Assembly: GCF_003628475.1 (NCBI RefSeq)
Contig: NZ_RCAA01000006.1
Location: 4,299 to 43,500 of the forward strand
DNA: 39,202 nt
Origin: Enterobacter sp. R1(2018)
GTDB lineage: Bacteria > Pseudomonadota > Gammaproteobacteria > Enterobacterales > Enterobacteriaceae
Direction of reading: 5' to 3'
In this document: one piece after another, positions 8,418-17,800 of the stretch
Layout of the letters: each line of letters opens with the position of its first letter
Position numbering within the stretch: the first letter of the stretch is position 1
Position numbers and translations under genes: made by a program
The notes under the pieces: model-generated
What the model saw: the letters and a program-made list of their open reading frames with translations, nothing else
Told to the model about the DNA's origin: nothing
The model's database searches: none

Positions 8418-10172
8418 ATGGACGACTTAACCCTGCGTTATTATGACGCCGAAATGCGCTACCTGCTGGAAGCCGGCGAAGAGTTTGCCCGTGCTCACCC
8501 CGAGCAGGCGGCAATGCTCAATCTCGATAAAGCGGGTGCGCGCGACCCGTACGTCGAGCGGCTATTTGAAGGCTTTGCCTTCCTGATGGGCCGTCTTCGT
8601 GAAAAACTCGATGACGATCTGCCGGAACTGACCGAAGGGCTGGTCAGCCTGTTGTGGCCGCATTACCTGCGCACCATTCCGTCAATGTCGGTGGTGGAGT
8701 TCACCCCTGACTGGCGCGAAATGAAAGAGCCAATGCGTATTGTCAAAGGCTTCGAGGTGAACTCGCGGCCGATCGGTGAGAAGGGCACGCGCTGCCGGTA
8801 CACCACTACCAAAGAAATTACCCTTCAGCCGTTGTCGCTGGAGCACGCCCGCCTGTCGACTGACCCTGACGGGCGTTCGGTCATCAGTCTTCGCTTTAAC
8901 TGTAGTCATCTTGCAGACTGGAGCCGTGTCGATCTCAGCCTGGTCCCATTTTACTTCAACGCTGACGCGCCACTGGCCTGCGCCATGCATGAAGCTTTTA
9001 GCATGATTACTGCGCGTATTTGGTTGCGGATGCCGGGTGACGTGGACAGAAGACCGCTGGACGGGTATTTCACCGCACTGGGGTTTGGTGATGATGACGC
9101 TCTGTGGCCGAAGGGTGACAGTAGTTTCAGTGGCTACCAACTGCTGCTGGAGTACTTTACCTTCCGAGAGAAATTTATGTTCACCGGTCTGCGTGGACTG
9201 GATACCGTGGAATTCCCGGCTGACCTCCCATGGTTTGAAATTGATGTGGTGCTGGCGGAACGCTGGGAGCATGACTTCAGCTTTACCGAAAAGCAGCTGC
9301 GCCTGAACTGCGTGCCGGTGATAAATCTGTTCCCGCTGGAATCCGACCCGCTGACACTTAATTCCCTGCAAACCGAATACATGCTGCGCCCGATGCGCGT
9401 GCAGGATGGGCATACCGAGATCTATACGGTGGATTCGGTGATGTCATCAAGCCAGCATACCTACGTGCCGTTCTCAAGCTTCCGTCACAAAGGCGGGATG
9501 ATGCGTCATGAAGCGCCGGAATATTACTACCACACCCGCGTGCGCCGCGGCCCGTCCGGGCTGCATAACACCTGGCTTATTCTCGGCGGCGAAGCCTTTG
9601 ATAACCACATCGTGTCGGAAGATGAAAGCCTGTCCCTGACGCTCACCGGCACCAATGGCCAGCTACCTCGCAGAGCGTTACAAAGTACCGTGCTCGATAC
9701 GGTGATGAAAACCACCTCGGCCAGCATCGCCGTGCGTAACCTTTGCGCGCCAACGTTACCCTGTTATCCGCCAGCACAGGATCGTTTTCACTGGCGCGTG
9801 CTGAGCCACCTCGGCAGCGGATTCCTGTCGATGATGGATAACGCCGACGTGCTGCGCGGTACCCTGGCGCTGTACGAATGGACCGACAGCGAGATGAACC
9901 GCCGCCGTCTGGAAGCCATTATCGACGTGAAGCACAGCGAAACCGAGCGCTTCGAACAGGGCTACCTGGTGCGCGGGGTACAGATTGAGGTGACGCTGGA
10001 CAGCCACGGCTTTGCCGGGCGCGGTGACATCTGTCTGTTCGGCGAGATGCTGAGCCGCTTCTTTGCGCTCTACACCGATATCTATCTGTTTAACCGCCTG
10101 ATTATCATCCTGCAACCGACCGGAGAGCGCCTGGAATGGGAAGAGAAGCACAACCGCCGCATTCCCGGCTGA
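8418..10172 (+). CDS. tssF: TssF (VasA/ImpG), T6SS baseplate protein
   Basis: 584-aa TssF. The N-terminus (LTLRYYDAEMRYLLEAGEEF, then DPYVERLFEGFAFLMGRLRE) is the standard TssF opening, and the length is usual for the family. TssF forms the baseplate wedge with TssG, TssE and TssK around the VgrG spike in the cytoplasm, docking onto TssLM. ATG 8418 comes after the AT-rich remnant region; the 3' end overlaps tssG by 37 bases in another frame, indicating coupled translation. GC content and codon use return to the operon norm here after the effector cassette. Confidence 0.95.
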   Translation: MDDLTLRYYDAEMRYLLEAGEEFARAHPEQAAMLNLDKAGARDPYVERLFEGFAFLMGRLREKLDDDLPELTEGLVSLLWPHYLRTIPSMSVVEFTPDWREMKEPMRIVKGFEVNSRPIGEKGTRCRYTTTKEITLQPLSLEHARLSTDPDGRSVISLRFNCSHLADWSRVDLSLVPFYFNADAPLACAMHEAFSMITARIWLRMPGDVDRRPLDGYFTALGFGDDDALWPKGDSSFSGYQLLLEYFTFREKFMFTGLRGLDTVEFPADLPWFEIDVVLAERWEHDFSFTEKQLRLNCVPVINLFPLESDPLTLNSLQTEYMLRPMRVQDGHTEIYTVDSVMSSSQHTYVPFSSFRHKGGMMRHEAPEYYYHTRVRRGPSGLHNTWLILGGEAFDNHIVSEDESLSLTLTGTNGQLPRRALQSTVLDTVMKTTSASIAVRNLCAPTLPCYPPAQDRFHWRVLSHLGSGFLSMMDNADVLRGTLALYEWTDSEMNRRRLEAIIDVKHSETERFEQGYLVRGVQIEVTLDSHGFAGRGDICLFGEMLSRFFALYTDIYLFNRLIIILQPTGERLEWEEKHNRRIPG

Positions 10173-11221
10173 CACCGCGGCTGGAAGCCGACCTTCCACG
10201 CATTAACTTTTATCGTTTATGCCAGCTGCTGGAGAAGCAGAATCCGGGCAGGCCGCTGATGGGCTCAACCAGCCATCCCGCGGATGACCCGGTGCGGTTT
10301 GCGCCGCATCCGGGGATGGGGTTTCCGGCAGGCGAACTGAAGGCTGTCGAATATGACGAGGATGATGACAGCAAGCCGCCGGTCATCCGCACGACCTTTA
10401 TGGGGATGTACGGTGTCGATTCTCCCTTGCCAACGGCATATCTCGATGACATCACTCAACGCCGTGAAGGGCACGAGGCGTTACAGGGCTTTCTGGATAT
10501 CTTCAGCCACCGCATCCTGACGCAGTTTTACCGCATCTGGCGCAAATACTCCTATCCGGCCACTTTTGAGCCTGGCGGTACCGACAGCATCTCGCAGTCA
10601 CTGCTGGGGCTGGTGGGACTGGGCATTCCCGGCACCGCAAACCACATTGCCACGCCGGTGTCCCGCTTTCTGTCGCTGCTTGGCGTACTACAACAGCCAG
10701 GCAAAACCCAGGAGGGGATACAGGCACTGGTGAGCCTGCTGGCGCCCGATACCACGGTGCAGGTGAGTCCTTACTGCCTGCGTCCGGTGGAGGTCAGCCA
10801 GCCACTGGGCTTCTATGGCGATGACGACTTTCTGTTGGATGGCAATACCCCGCTGGGTGATGAAGCAATGGATGCCAACAGCCAGCTTCTGATTGCCCTG
10901 TCCACCGACAACGAGCAGGAGTCGCGTGGCTGGAAACCGGATGGTCTGCTGTATCAGGATTTCCTGGTCATGCTTCGGGTCTATCTGGGCTGGCGCTTTA
11001 AGGCAAAAATCACCCTGACCACCCGTACCCGACTGCTGGCCGTACCGCCGCTGGGCGAAGGCTCTTTCTGGTTGGGAATGAACGGCGTACTGGGAGCGGA
11101 AGGTGATGATCTTCCGGATGATATCCCACAGGCCTTTACGACGGAGCTGGGCTGCTACACCGGGCTGGAGCCTGGGAAACCACAACAAGGAAACCGACGT
11201 GTTACGTACAAGTTTGATTAA
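10136..11221 (+). CDS. tssG: TssG (VasB/ImpH), T6SS baseplate protein
   Basis: 361-aa TssG. Diagnostic stretches are INFYRLCQLLE near residue 25, DITQRREG, and LDIFSHRILTQFYRIW near residue 125. It binds TssF in a 2:1 wedge complex of the baseplate. The ATG lies inside tssF (37-base overlap) with GGAG about 12 bases upstream, and the 3' end overlaps the GTG start of tssJ by 23 bases. Length is typical, and no missing domain is seen. Confidence 0.95.
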   Translation: MGREAQPPHSRLTPRLEADLPRINFYRLCQLLEKQNPGRPLMGSTSHPADDPVRFAPHPGMGFPAGELKAVEYDEDDDSKPPVIRTTFMGMYGVDSPLPTAYLDDITQRREGHEALQGFLDIFSHRILTQFYRIWRKYSYPATFEPGGTDSISQSLLGLVGLGIPGTANHIATPVSRFLSLLGVLQQPGKTQEGIQALVSLLAPDTTVQVSPYCLRPVEVSQPLGFYGDDDFLLDGNTPLGDEAMDANSQLLIALSTDNEQESRGWKPDGLLYQDFLVMLRVYLGWRFKAKITLTTRTRLLAVPPLGEGSFWLGMNGVLGAEGDDLPDDIPQAFTTELGCYTGLEPGKPQQGNRRVTYKFD

Positions 11222-11744
11222 ATCAGCATGCTGGCTACCTGCACTGCTGGCGTTCAGCCTGACGGGCTGTGGAGTGACGCAGAGCGTCACGGATGGCACC
11301 AAATCGGCCTTCACCGCTGTGTTCTATAAGAAAATTAAGGTGCTGCATCTGGATTTTACGGCGCGTGAAGCACTGAACACCGATTCCCGCGAGAGTAACT
11401 CGCTGTCCGAGCCGGTGGTGGTTCGTGTATACCAGCTGAAAGATCGCAAAACTTTTGACAAGAGCGTGTACCAGCAACTGCTGAACGACGGTGAAACGGT
11501 CCTCGGGGCTGACCTGCTGGCCAGCCGTGATGTGGTGGTAAAACCGGGCGGGGATGCAAATCTTGATATGCCAATGGAAGAAGACGCGCAGTTTGTCGCA
11601 GTGGCCGGGCTGTTCCGTCATCCGGATATGGTCAACAACACCTGGAAGCTTGTCATTCAGCGTGAAGAGCTCGATCCGGATAAGCCGCGCATTCTGGAAG
11701 CGGGTAATAACCATCTGACGCTGCAACCGCTCAAGGACGACTGA
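11199..11744 (+). CDS. tssJ: TssJ (VasD/Lip), T6SS outer-membrane lipoprotein
   Basis: 181-aa lipoprotein that anchors TssM to the outer membrane. The signal peptide ends in the lipobox LTGC with Cys24 as the lipidated residue, followed by the beta-sandwich domain (VVRVYQLKDRKTF, LLASRDVVVKPG). The GTG start at 11199 is chosen because AAGGAA lies about 7 bases upstream and it gives a normal short signal peptide; an in-frame ATG at 11103 lies deep in tssG and would ruin the signal sequence. The TGA stop overlaps the tssE ATG (TGATG). Confidence 0.93.
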   Translation: MLRTSLIKSACWLPALLAFSLTGCGVTQSVTDGTKSAFTAVFYKKIKVLHLDFTAREALNTDSRESNSLSEPVVVRVYQLKDRKTFDKSVYQQLLNDGETVLGADLLASRDVVVKPGGDANLDMPMEEDAQFVAVAGLFRHPDMVNNTWKLVIQREELDPDKPRILEAGNNHLTLQPLKDD

Positions 11745-12199
11745 TGCCCCAGCAACACAATACGCCTTCGTTGTATGAGATGCTCACCGGCAATTTCTCC
11801 GGAGGCCTCGATTTACATCAAGTTAGTGAAGAAAATCAGGTGATTATATCCGTGCTGGACAATATGCAGCGCGTTCTTAACTGTCGTGCCGGCACGCTGG
11901 CGCATCTGCCGGACTATGGCCTGCCAGACATGACTAAAATCCTGCAGGGGATGCCCGGTACGGCGCATGAGCTGATGGGCACGCTGTCGGCCGTCTTGCT
12001 CAAATATGAGCCACGCCTGAAAAAAATAGCTGTTGTACTGCTGGAACAGGATATCCCCGGTGAACTGCGTTATGCCATTGACGCTGAACTTAAAGGTATT
12101 GGCCTGGTACGTTATGGCACGGAGTTTAAGCCAGAAGGGCGGGTTTTGTTGCGACACCTTAAGCAACAACAGTATCTCGACACGACAACCCGTACGTAA
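11744..12199 (+). CDS. tssE: TssE, gp25-like T6SS baseplate protein
   Basis: 151-aa member of the phage T4 gp25-like family. The signature LPDYGLPDMT lies at about residues 56-65, following the NMQRVLNCRAG segment. TssE starts sheath polymerisation on the baseplate together with TssFGK. The start codon overlaps the tssJ stop. About 115 bases follow before the TTG start assigned to the next gene (67 before its possible ATG at 12267), so this is the last of the tightly overlapping tssF-G-J-E set. Confidence 0.93.
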   Translation: MPQQHNTPSLYEMLTGNFSGGLDLHQVSEENQVIISVLDNMQRVLNCRAGTLAHLPDYGLPDMTKILQGMPGTAHELMGTLSAVLLKYEPRLKKIAVVLLEQDIPGELRYAIDAELKGIGLVRYGTEFKPEGRVLLRHLKQQQYLDTTTRT

Positions 12200-12315
12200 G
12201 ACCAGATAGATGAAACGTCACGGACCTGCTGGTAGAGAAAGCATCCCCAAAATAATGAAATAAATCATGCATACAGAGATGGAAAAATTAATTCCCATTC
12301 TGGCGTTCAGCCTAC

Positions 12316-13848
12316 TTGTCGCCATACGTGCTGATGCTGCTCGAGGAAGGCGGCTCAACTCAGTCCCAAATGGAGGCATGGCGCAATGCATATTGGATAG
12401 ACACGTCAGATGGACAACTGGTCATGAATGACATTCCCCCACGTAAAATCAAAACAGGTAGCGACCCACGCACGCTGCCGGATTATGCAGCCCTGCGCGA
12501 TGAACTGAGCAAACTGACGCACCCGGCGCGCCCCGATGTGAACTGGCATTATGTCGAGAAGCTCTGTCTTTCTTTGTTCGAACAAAATGGTGTAGAGCTC
12601 CAGACAGCGGCCTGGTATACGCTTGCCCGTACGCAACTTTCCGGGTTGTCCGGCCTGAATGAAGGGCTGGCAATACTGGAAGCGCTGATAAGTCATCAGT
12701 GGGACGCGCTCTGGCCGCAGCCTGTCCAGGCCCGTATGGAAATTCTCAATAGCCTGAGCATGCGCATGCAGCAACTGATACGTACGCTACCTCTTGGCTA
12801 CGATGATCTTAGCCAGCTTTATCTTGCGGAACAAAAGATTAACAGTCTGGGAGCGGCGTTACAGCGGCTGGCGCTGAAACATCTCAGCCAGCTGGATACT
12901 TTACGCATCCTGATGCACAACAGTGCTGTTCGGCTGGAAAACAGTAATGACGCATCCGGTTCCGACATGGTCATTCAACCCGGCGTAGAGCTGCCTGCGT
13001 CAGCAGTGAATAAAGTGGGAACATCAGCTGATGCTCTTTCCGGTATTCCGGTTGCAGAGAAAAACGCGCCGAACAGCACGGTGAAGTGGGTGTATGTGGC
13101 AAAGCCGGAACATCAGCCGAGCGTGGAAGTCCTTGCGGCGATACCGGCACCGTTAACCCCATGGAAATCCTTCGCTGCGGGGATGTGTACTATGCTGGTC
13201 GTGGGGAGCGCCGGTCTGTGGAGCTGGCAATATCTGTCCCGACCTGACCCGCTACAGATTAAGCTTGCAGCATCCCTGGCGCCTTTACCTGCAACGCTCA
13301 CACCCGCCCAGCGGGAGACCTTGCGGCAGCAGGCTCCCTTACCGCAAGCCTTTATCACAGACACACAACAGCAGCTTTCCCGATTGGGTAAGCTTCCCCC
13401 TGACTGGAATATTGCCTACAGCAGGCAACTCGTAGAACAGGCTCAGGCGCTGTGGCCGGAACAGACTCAACCTTTGATACAACAGTGGCAGCAACAGCTT
13501 AACGCCAGCGCCTTGCCAGTAGAAAAACTTGACGGCTGGCATCAGGGGATGACGAAGCTACAGCAGCTAAGTATCCGATTGAACGGACTGGATGAGCAGA
13601 AGGGGAAGTACATGACGGTCAGCGAACTAAAATCCGTGGTATTTTCTACGATACAGTCGTTTAACCGTTCAATACCCGTTGAAGAGCAACTGCGGGTGTT
13701 GTCACAGATAGCGCCTGAACAGCCTTTGCCTGCAGCCGCACAGGTTCAACTGGATATGTCTCTGAAACAGCTTATCGCCCGATATGCGCTACTGACCCAC
13801 TATGAAGTACATCGCATCGCTGATAAAGCTGATGCCTCTGGTGAATAA
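12316..13848 (+). CDS. VasL/TssA-like T6SS protein with one TM; 5' end likely frameshifted
   Basis: Up to 510 aa. An ImpA_N-type segment (KTGSDPRTLPDY at about 46-57, LSKLTHPARPDVNW at 64-77) is followed by a helical region, one membrane span at about residues 282-306 (FAAGMCTMLVVGSAGLWSW) and a VasL-like C-terminus. Membrane-anchored TssA relatives such as TagA hold the distal end of the sheath; this role is inferred. The start is uncertain. The open frame begins with TTG 12316 and no ribosome site. An ATG at 12267 opens MHTEMEKLIPILAFSL in another frame, and losing one T near 12316 would join it smoothly to SPYVLMLLEEGG. ATG 12424 (MNDIPPRKIKTG) is a third option that yields a compact protein. 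No other T6SS gene follows in the window. Confidence 0.8.
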   Translation: MSPYVLMLLEEGGSTQSQMEAWRNAYWIDTSDGQLVMNDIPPRKIKTGSDPRTLPDYAALRDELSKLTHPARPDVNWHYVEKLCLSLFEQNGVELQTAAWYTLARTQLSGLSGLNEGLAILEALISHQWDALWPQPVQARMEILNSLSMRMQQLIRTLPLGYDDLSQLYLAEQKINSLGAALQRLALKHLSQLDTLRILMHNSAVRLENSNDASGSDMVIQPGVELPASAVNKVGTSADALSGIPVAEKNAPNSTVKWVYVAKPEHQPSVEVLAAIPAPLTPWKSFAAGMCTMLVVGSAGLWSWQYLSRPDPLQIKLAASLAPLPATLTPAQRETLRQQAPLPQAFITDTQQQLSRLGKLPPDWNIAYSRQLVEQAQALWPEQTQPLIQQWQQQLNASALPVEKLDGWHQGMTKLQQLSIRLNGLDEQKGKYMTVSELKSVVFSTIQSFNRSIPVEEQLRVLSQIAPEQPLPAAAQVQLDMSLKQLIARYALLTHYEVHRIADKADASGE

Positions 13849-13956
13849 AGTAGGGGATACAGCAGGTAACACGAACCGCAGAATCGCATGTGCTGTAGAG
13901 GAGATTCGTTTCGTTAAACAGCACTACGCAACGTTGACTGTTAAATCTGTGGCGAT

Positions 13957-14700
13957 TCAGAAAACCGTTTTGCCAGTAAGCCCCTTGCTCTCTTCCTGAC
14001 GGCCAAAGGATGTAAGGGTTGCCCCCACGGCAAAACTGTTGCTCAGACCTCCACCCGCAGTCGTAAGTGACACAGTGAGATTGGTCACCCCGTTCTTCTG
14101 AGTCTGGGAAACGGCCTCTGATGTGGTGTAGTAATTTTCAAAATACCCTGAAAAATTTGGCTTTCGATAAAAATATTCGCCGCTTTCAAAGTTTGAGCAT
14201 CACTATTGCCATGCTGTGCAGCGCCAATTTCAGGACGCATCAGAACGTCCCGAAATCCCACCTCAACAGGGTTGCTCAATGGATGGTCAAGAACAATTCC
14301 ACGATAGAAGCCGATACGATCGAGCAGGTCTTCTCGCTGAGCAATCTCCAGATCAAAGAAATCCGGTTCATCCTTGAAGCGAGCTCTGTGCGCCTTTAAA
14401 AGGTCGATAACTTCTCGGGAAGCAAACTCATGATTTTCATAAGAAAGCGTGTTCAGCTTTTCAAAGAGGGGGAAGCTAAATCTGGAGCCTCAGTTTTTAC
14501 CGCTTTAAGCATTTTTATACGATGATCGGCAAGTTTTGCTCGCTGGCGTTTTTCTTGTTGTTCAGTTTCATCCTCGGCTTTTGCTACAGCCATAAGCTAT
14601 TGTTGCCGCATGACTTTTCCAACGCGCCGTTCTACATCACTTAGCTCGTCAATGGCTTCATTGTTATTAATATCGTCAATATTTTTATCAAAAGTTTTCG
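13957..14700 (-). pseudogene. Decayed minus-strand gene, unidentified (3 frames, 1 internal stop)
   Basis: Three coding-like segments follow each other on the minus strand in successive frames. Segment 1 (about 14700 to 14453) reads DKNIDDINNNEAIDELSD... with an in-frame TAG at 14597-14599 and a lysine/glutamate-rich stretch. Segment 2 (about 14490 to 14150) reads LFEKLNTLSYENHEFASREV..., then DEPDFFDLEIAQRE, IGFYRGIVLDHPLSNP and EVGFRDVLMRPEIG. Segment 3 (14178 to 13957) reads EYFYRKPNFSGYFENYY... and ends SFGRQEESKGLTGKTVF then TGA. Read as one gene it would encode roughly 240 residues or more with at least two frameshifts. I do not recognise the family; segments 2 and 3 could come from different genes. 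The bases between vasL and 13957 show no gene. Confidence 0.5.
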
Positions 14701-14858
14701 TTTACGATGTCCGTCTCCTTCACAGGGCTTTCCGGTAATACTGATTAAGCGTTTTATGCGGCGTACAAAGGCAGACCTGCTTCCCCATGAGGTTCAATTT
14801 AGCTGGTCTGCGACATGGGCAAATCCCCCGATATCGCAGAATAGCCCTATGTCATTCC
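14701..14858. other. Intergenic gap with an imperfect inverted repeat
   Basis: No open frame of note lies between the decayed gene and the autotransporter stop. CTGCGACATGGG (14808-14819) and CCCGATATCGCAG (14827-14839) form an imperfect inverted repeat just beyond the autotransporter's 3' end. It has no following T-run in the minus direction, so it is not a standard intrinsic terminator, but it may stabilise the transcript end. Confidence 0.35.
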
Positions 14859-17800
14859 TTAAAAACCGATATTGATGCGTACCATCACCATCTGATCCCG
14901 CGTCCGACTCTCGTCGAGCCCCAGAGTGCCCTGATAAGCGATACCAGGCATGACATTGTCAGATAACAGGAAATCGACCCCAGTACCCAGCGCGATTGTT
15001 TCCCGGCCTTGCTCATAGAGCGGCAATCGCCAGGTATCATCACTCACATCTGCGTAGCCCACCCGAGCGCTATTGTTTTTATTCAGCATCTGCGAATACT
15101 CCAGACGCCCCTGGAAATTGGCGACACCCCAGTTAAAGGAGATGCGATGCTCACCGCGCAAACCGACGCTGGTTTCAAATTGAGAAAGAGACTGCGGTGC
15201 GAAAGCCAGACCGTAATCTCCAGCCCCGGTTTCAGCATAACCATCAAGCCAGGTTCGGTAATATTGCAGGCGAGTATAAGGTGAGATGAGACTATCAAGC
15301 GTCAGGAACTCGTAGCCGGAAATCAGTGCACCAAACGCCTGGTGACCTGAGCGGCTGCCTTGTGCCCTGGCGCTGGATCCGCTAACGGCACGTTTAGAAT
15401 CAAAGCTAAGTCGACTAAATCCCATCAGCCCATCAATAAACCACGCATCAGGGTGAAAACTGCCGTACAGCGCCGTGCTAAATGCCTGACCATTATTGCG
15501 TGAACCATCATCCCCGATGTCGCTGACATCACGTCCAAAGCCAATGCCCATACCGCCGGTGAACGATTTAGCAAAGCGATAGTCGACGCCTGTTGTGATC
15601 CCAACGGTAGTATGGCTAAGCTGTACGCCGTCGGCCTTATTATTACCAAAATCTACATACCCTCCTGTCCAGTAAGACAGTCGGGTAGCTTCGTTATTAT
15701 TGGAGAGAGACGGTGCAGGCACCAGGGGTGTCCCCTCGCTCCGATCGGGTATTTTTTTCTGAGGTTCTGTTATTTGCATACGGCTTTCTGCGGTGCGTTC
15801 AGGCCGTGAGTAAGGCATCATAAAACGAATACCAGACAGGTCGGATGGCAGACTTGCGTCAGTATGAATTTTTTCCAGACGATCGCTGAAATTTCGAATT
15901 TGCGCTCGGGCAAAATTTTGTGAAGCCTGATTTTGAGCGCTCACCATACCTGTCACATCTGCATCTTTAGAAGGGTCAGGGCGACCCGCAATTGTCAGAG
16001 TGATATTCGCCGGTTGACTCGTGCCATAAGCGCTTTTCAGCACATAGCGAAGAATAACGGTACCGCTTGCTTTTGGGTCTGCGGTGAACGTCATCTGGTA
16101 ATTGCCACCGGAGGTATGAAGTGAGGCTGTGCCTTGCTCTTTTTCTGGCTGATTCAGCAGGCTCGCTCCTGTAAACGGTCCTCCCGTAGCCTTTTCTGTC
16201 AGATTGATGGTTACAGTTTTACCCGCATCGACGGAAGCGCTGTAGTCAGCTCCGGCTGGAGCGGTATTGTCAATAAGCAGCGTATAGCTGGTGTGCTTCG
16301 TATTACCTGCCGCATCTGTCGCCGTCACAGTAAAACTGGCGCTACCGGCAGCATCTGGTACGCCATTAATCTGGCCGTCGGAGAATGAAAGCCCTTTGGG
16401 AAGCGTACCGGATAACTGCCAGCTATAAGGCAGAATGCCGCCTGACGCAGTGAATGCCTGCACGTAAGTCTGTCCTGCCACGCCTGGTGGTAGCTGACCG
16501 CTTGCCGGAAGTAAGGCGATATCATTTGATGTGACGCTCAGCGAAACGGTAGCGGGTAATGAAGTGCCTGATTCGCTCGTTACGTTATAAGTGAAGCTGT
16601 CTTGTCCTGAATAACCGCTGAATGGGGTATAGAGGATCCTGAGTCCGGACACGACAGCGTTTCCATGAGCAGGAGGGGCCACAATAGCTACGGATGTCAC
16701 TGCCCCTTTAATAGCCAGAGGTATAACATAGCCTTTCGCACCTGCTGTTACCGTCGTTGCCACATCTTGAGCCGCGGGAATGCTGGCATTAATCAGCAAT
16801 GAATAATTAACCGTACTGGTCACACCATTGCTACCTGTTGCTGTTACCTGGAATGCGTAATGACCCGACGTAAGCGGTGTGCCGGAAATCAGGCCCGTAT
16901 TGGCATCCAGTGATATCCCCGCTGGTAATGCGCTGGCTTTCCAGGTATAGGGTGACGCGCCACCTGAAACGGTCAAACGTTGAGACCATGCGGCACCTGT
17001 AATGGCGGCAGGCAGAGCGCCTGTGGCCGGTGAGACAGTCATCGCTGGTGAACTCACGTTGATGTCTACCGTGGCGGGTGCTGATGTTCCACTGCTGTTG
17101 CTGGCCGTATACGTAAAACGGTCGGTTCCTGAGTAGCCGGGCGCAGGTGTATAGGTAATGGATGTGCCATGTACCACCGCGCTGCCGTGAGCAGGAGGAC
17201 TGACAACGTTCACCGTTGATGCTATTCCTCCGGATAAAATGAGTGGGACCGGCGTGCTGCTGTTAGCGTTTACCGTTATCGAAACGTTACCCGCATTCGG
17301 TAGAGCATCGCCTACGTCTAACGAATAGCTGACGGTTCCGGTTGCACCATGGGCATCAGTCACAGCGATCTGGAAAACAAAGTTGCCTGCTGTGTCAGGT
17401 GTGCCGGAAAGCACACCGGTCGTTCCATTCAGAGACAGCCCCGCAGGCAATCCGCTGGCGCGCCAGACATAGGGTGAAGCCCCACCACTGACCGTCAAAT
17501 TCTGTGACCAGTGAACACCTGAAGTGGCCTTAGGGAGAACCCCTGCAGCAGGAGTAATTGCAAGCTGTGGCGCACTGACAGTCAGCGTCACCGTAGCAGG
17601 TGCAGAGGTCCCTCCACTATTGCTGGCGGTATATGTAAAGCTGTCAGCACCTGAATACCCCGGAGCTGGGGTGTACGTGATGACTGTACCATTCGCGATG
17701 GCACTGCCGTGCGACGGGGGGCTGGCGATGTTTACTGCAGTGGCGGGGCCCCCGGACAGCATAAGCGGGATTGGATTGCTGGCATCAGGATTGACGGTCA

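Noticed and set aside
11103..11198. Longer tssJ start within tssG
   Set aside because: It would place 32 residues before the signal peptide; GTG 11199 has a good ribosome site and a proper lipobox distance.
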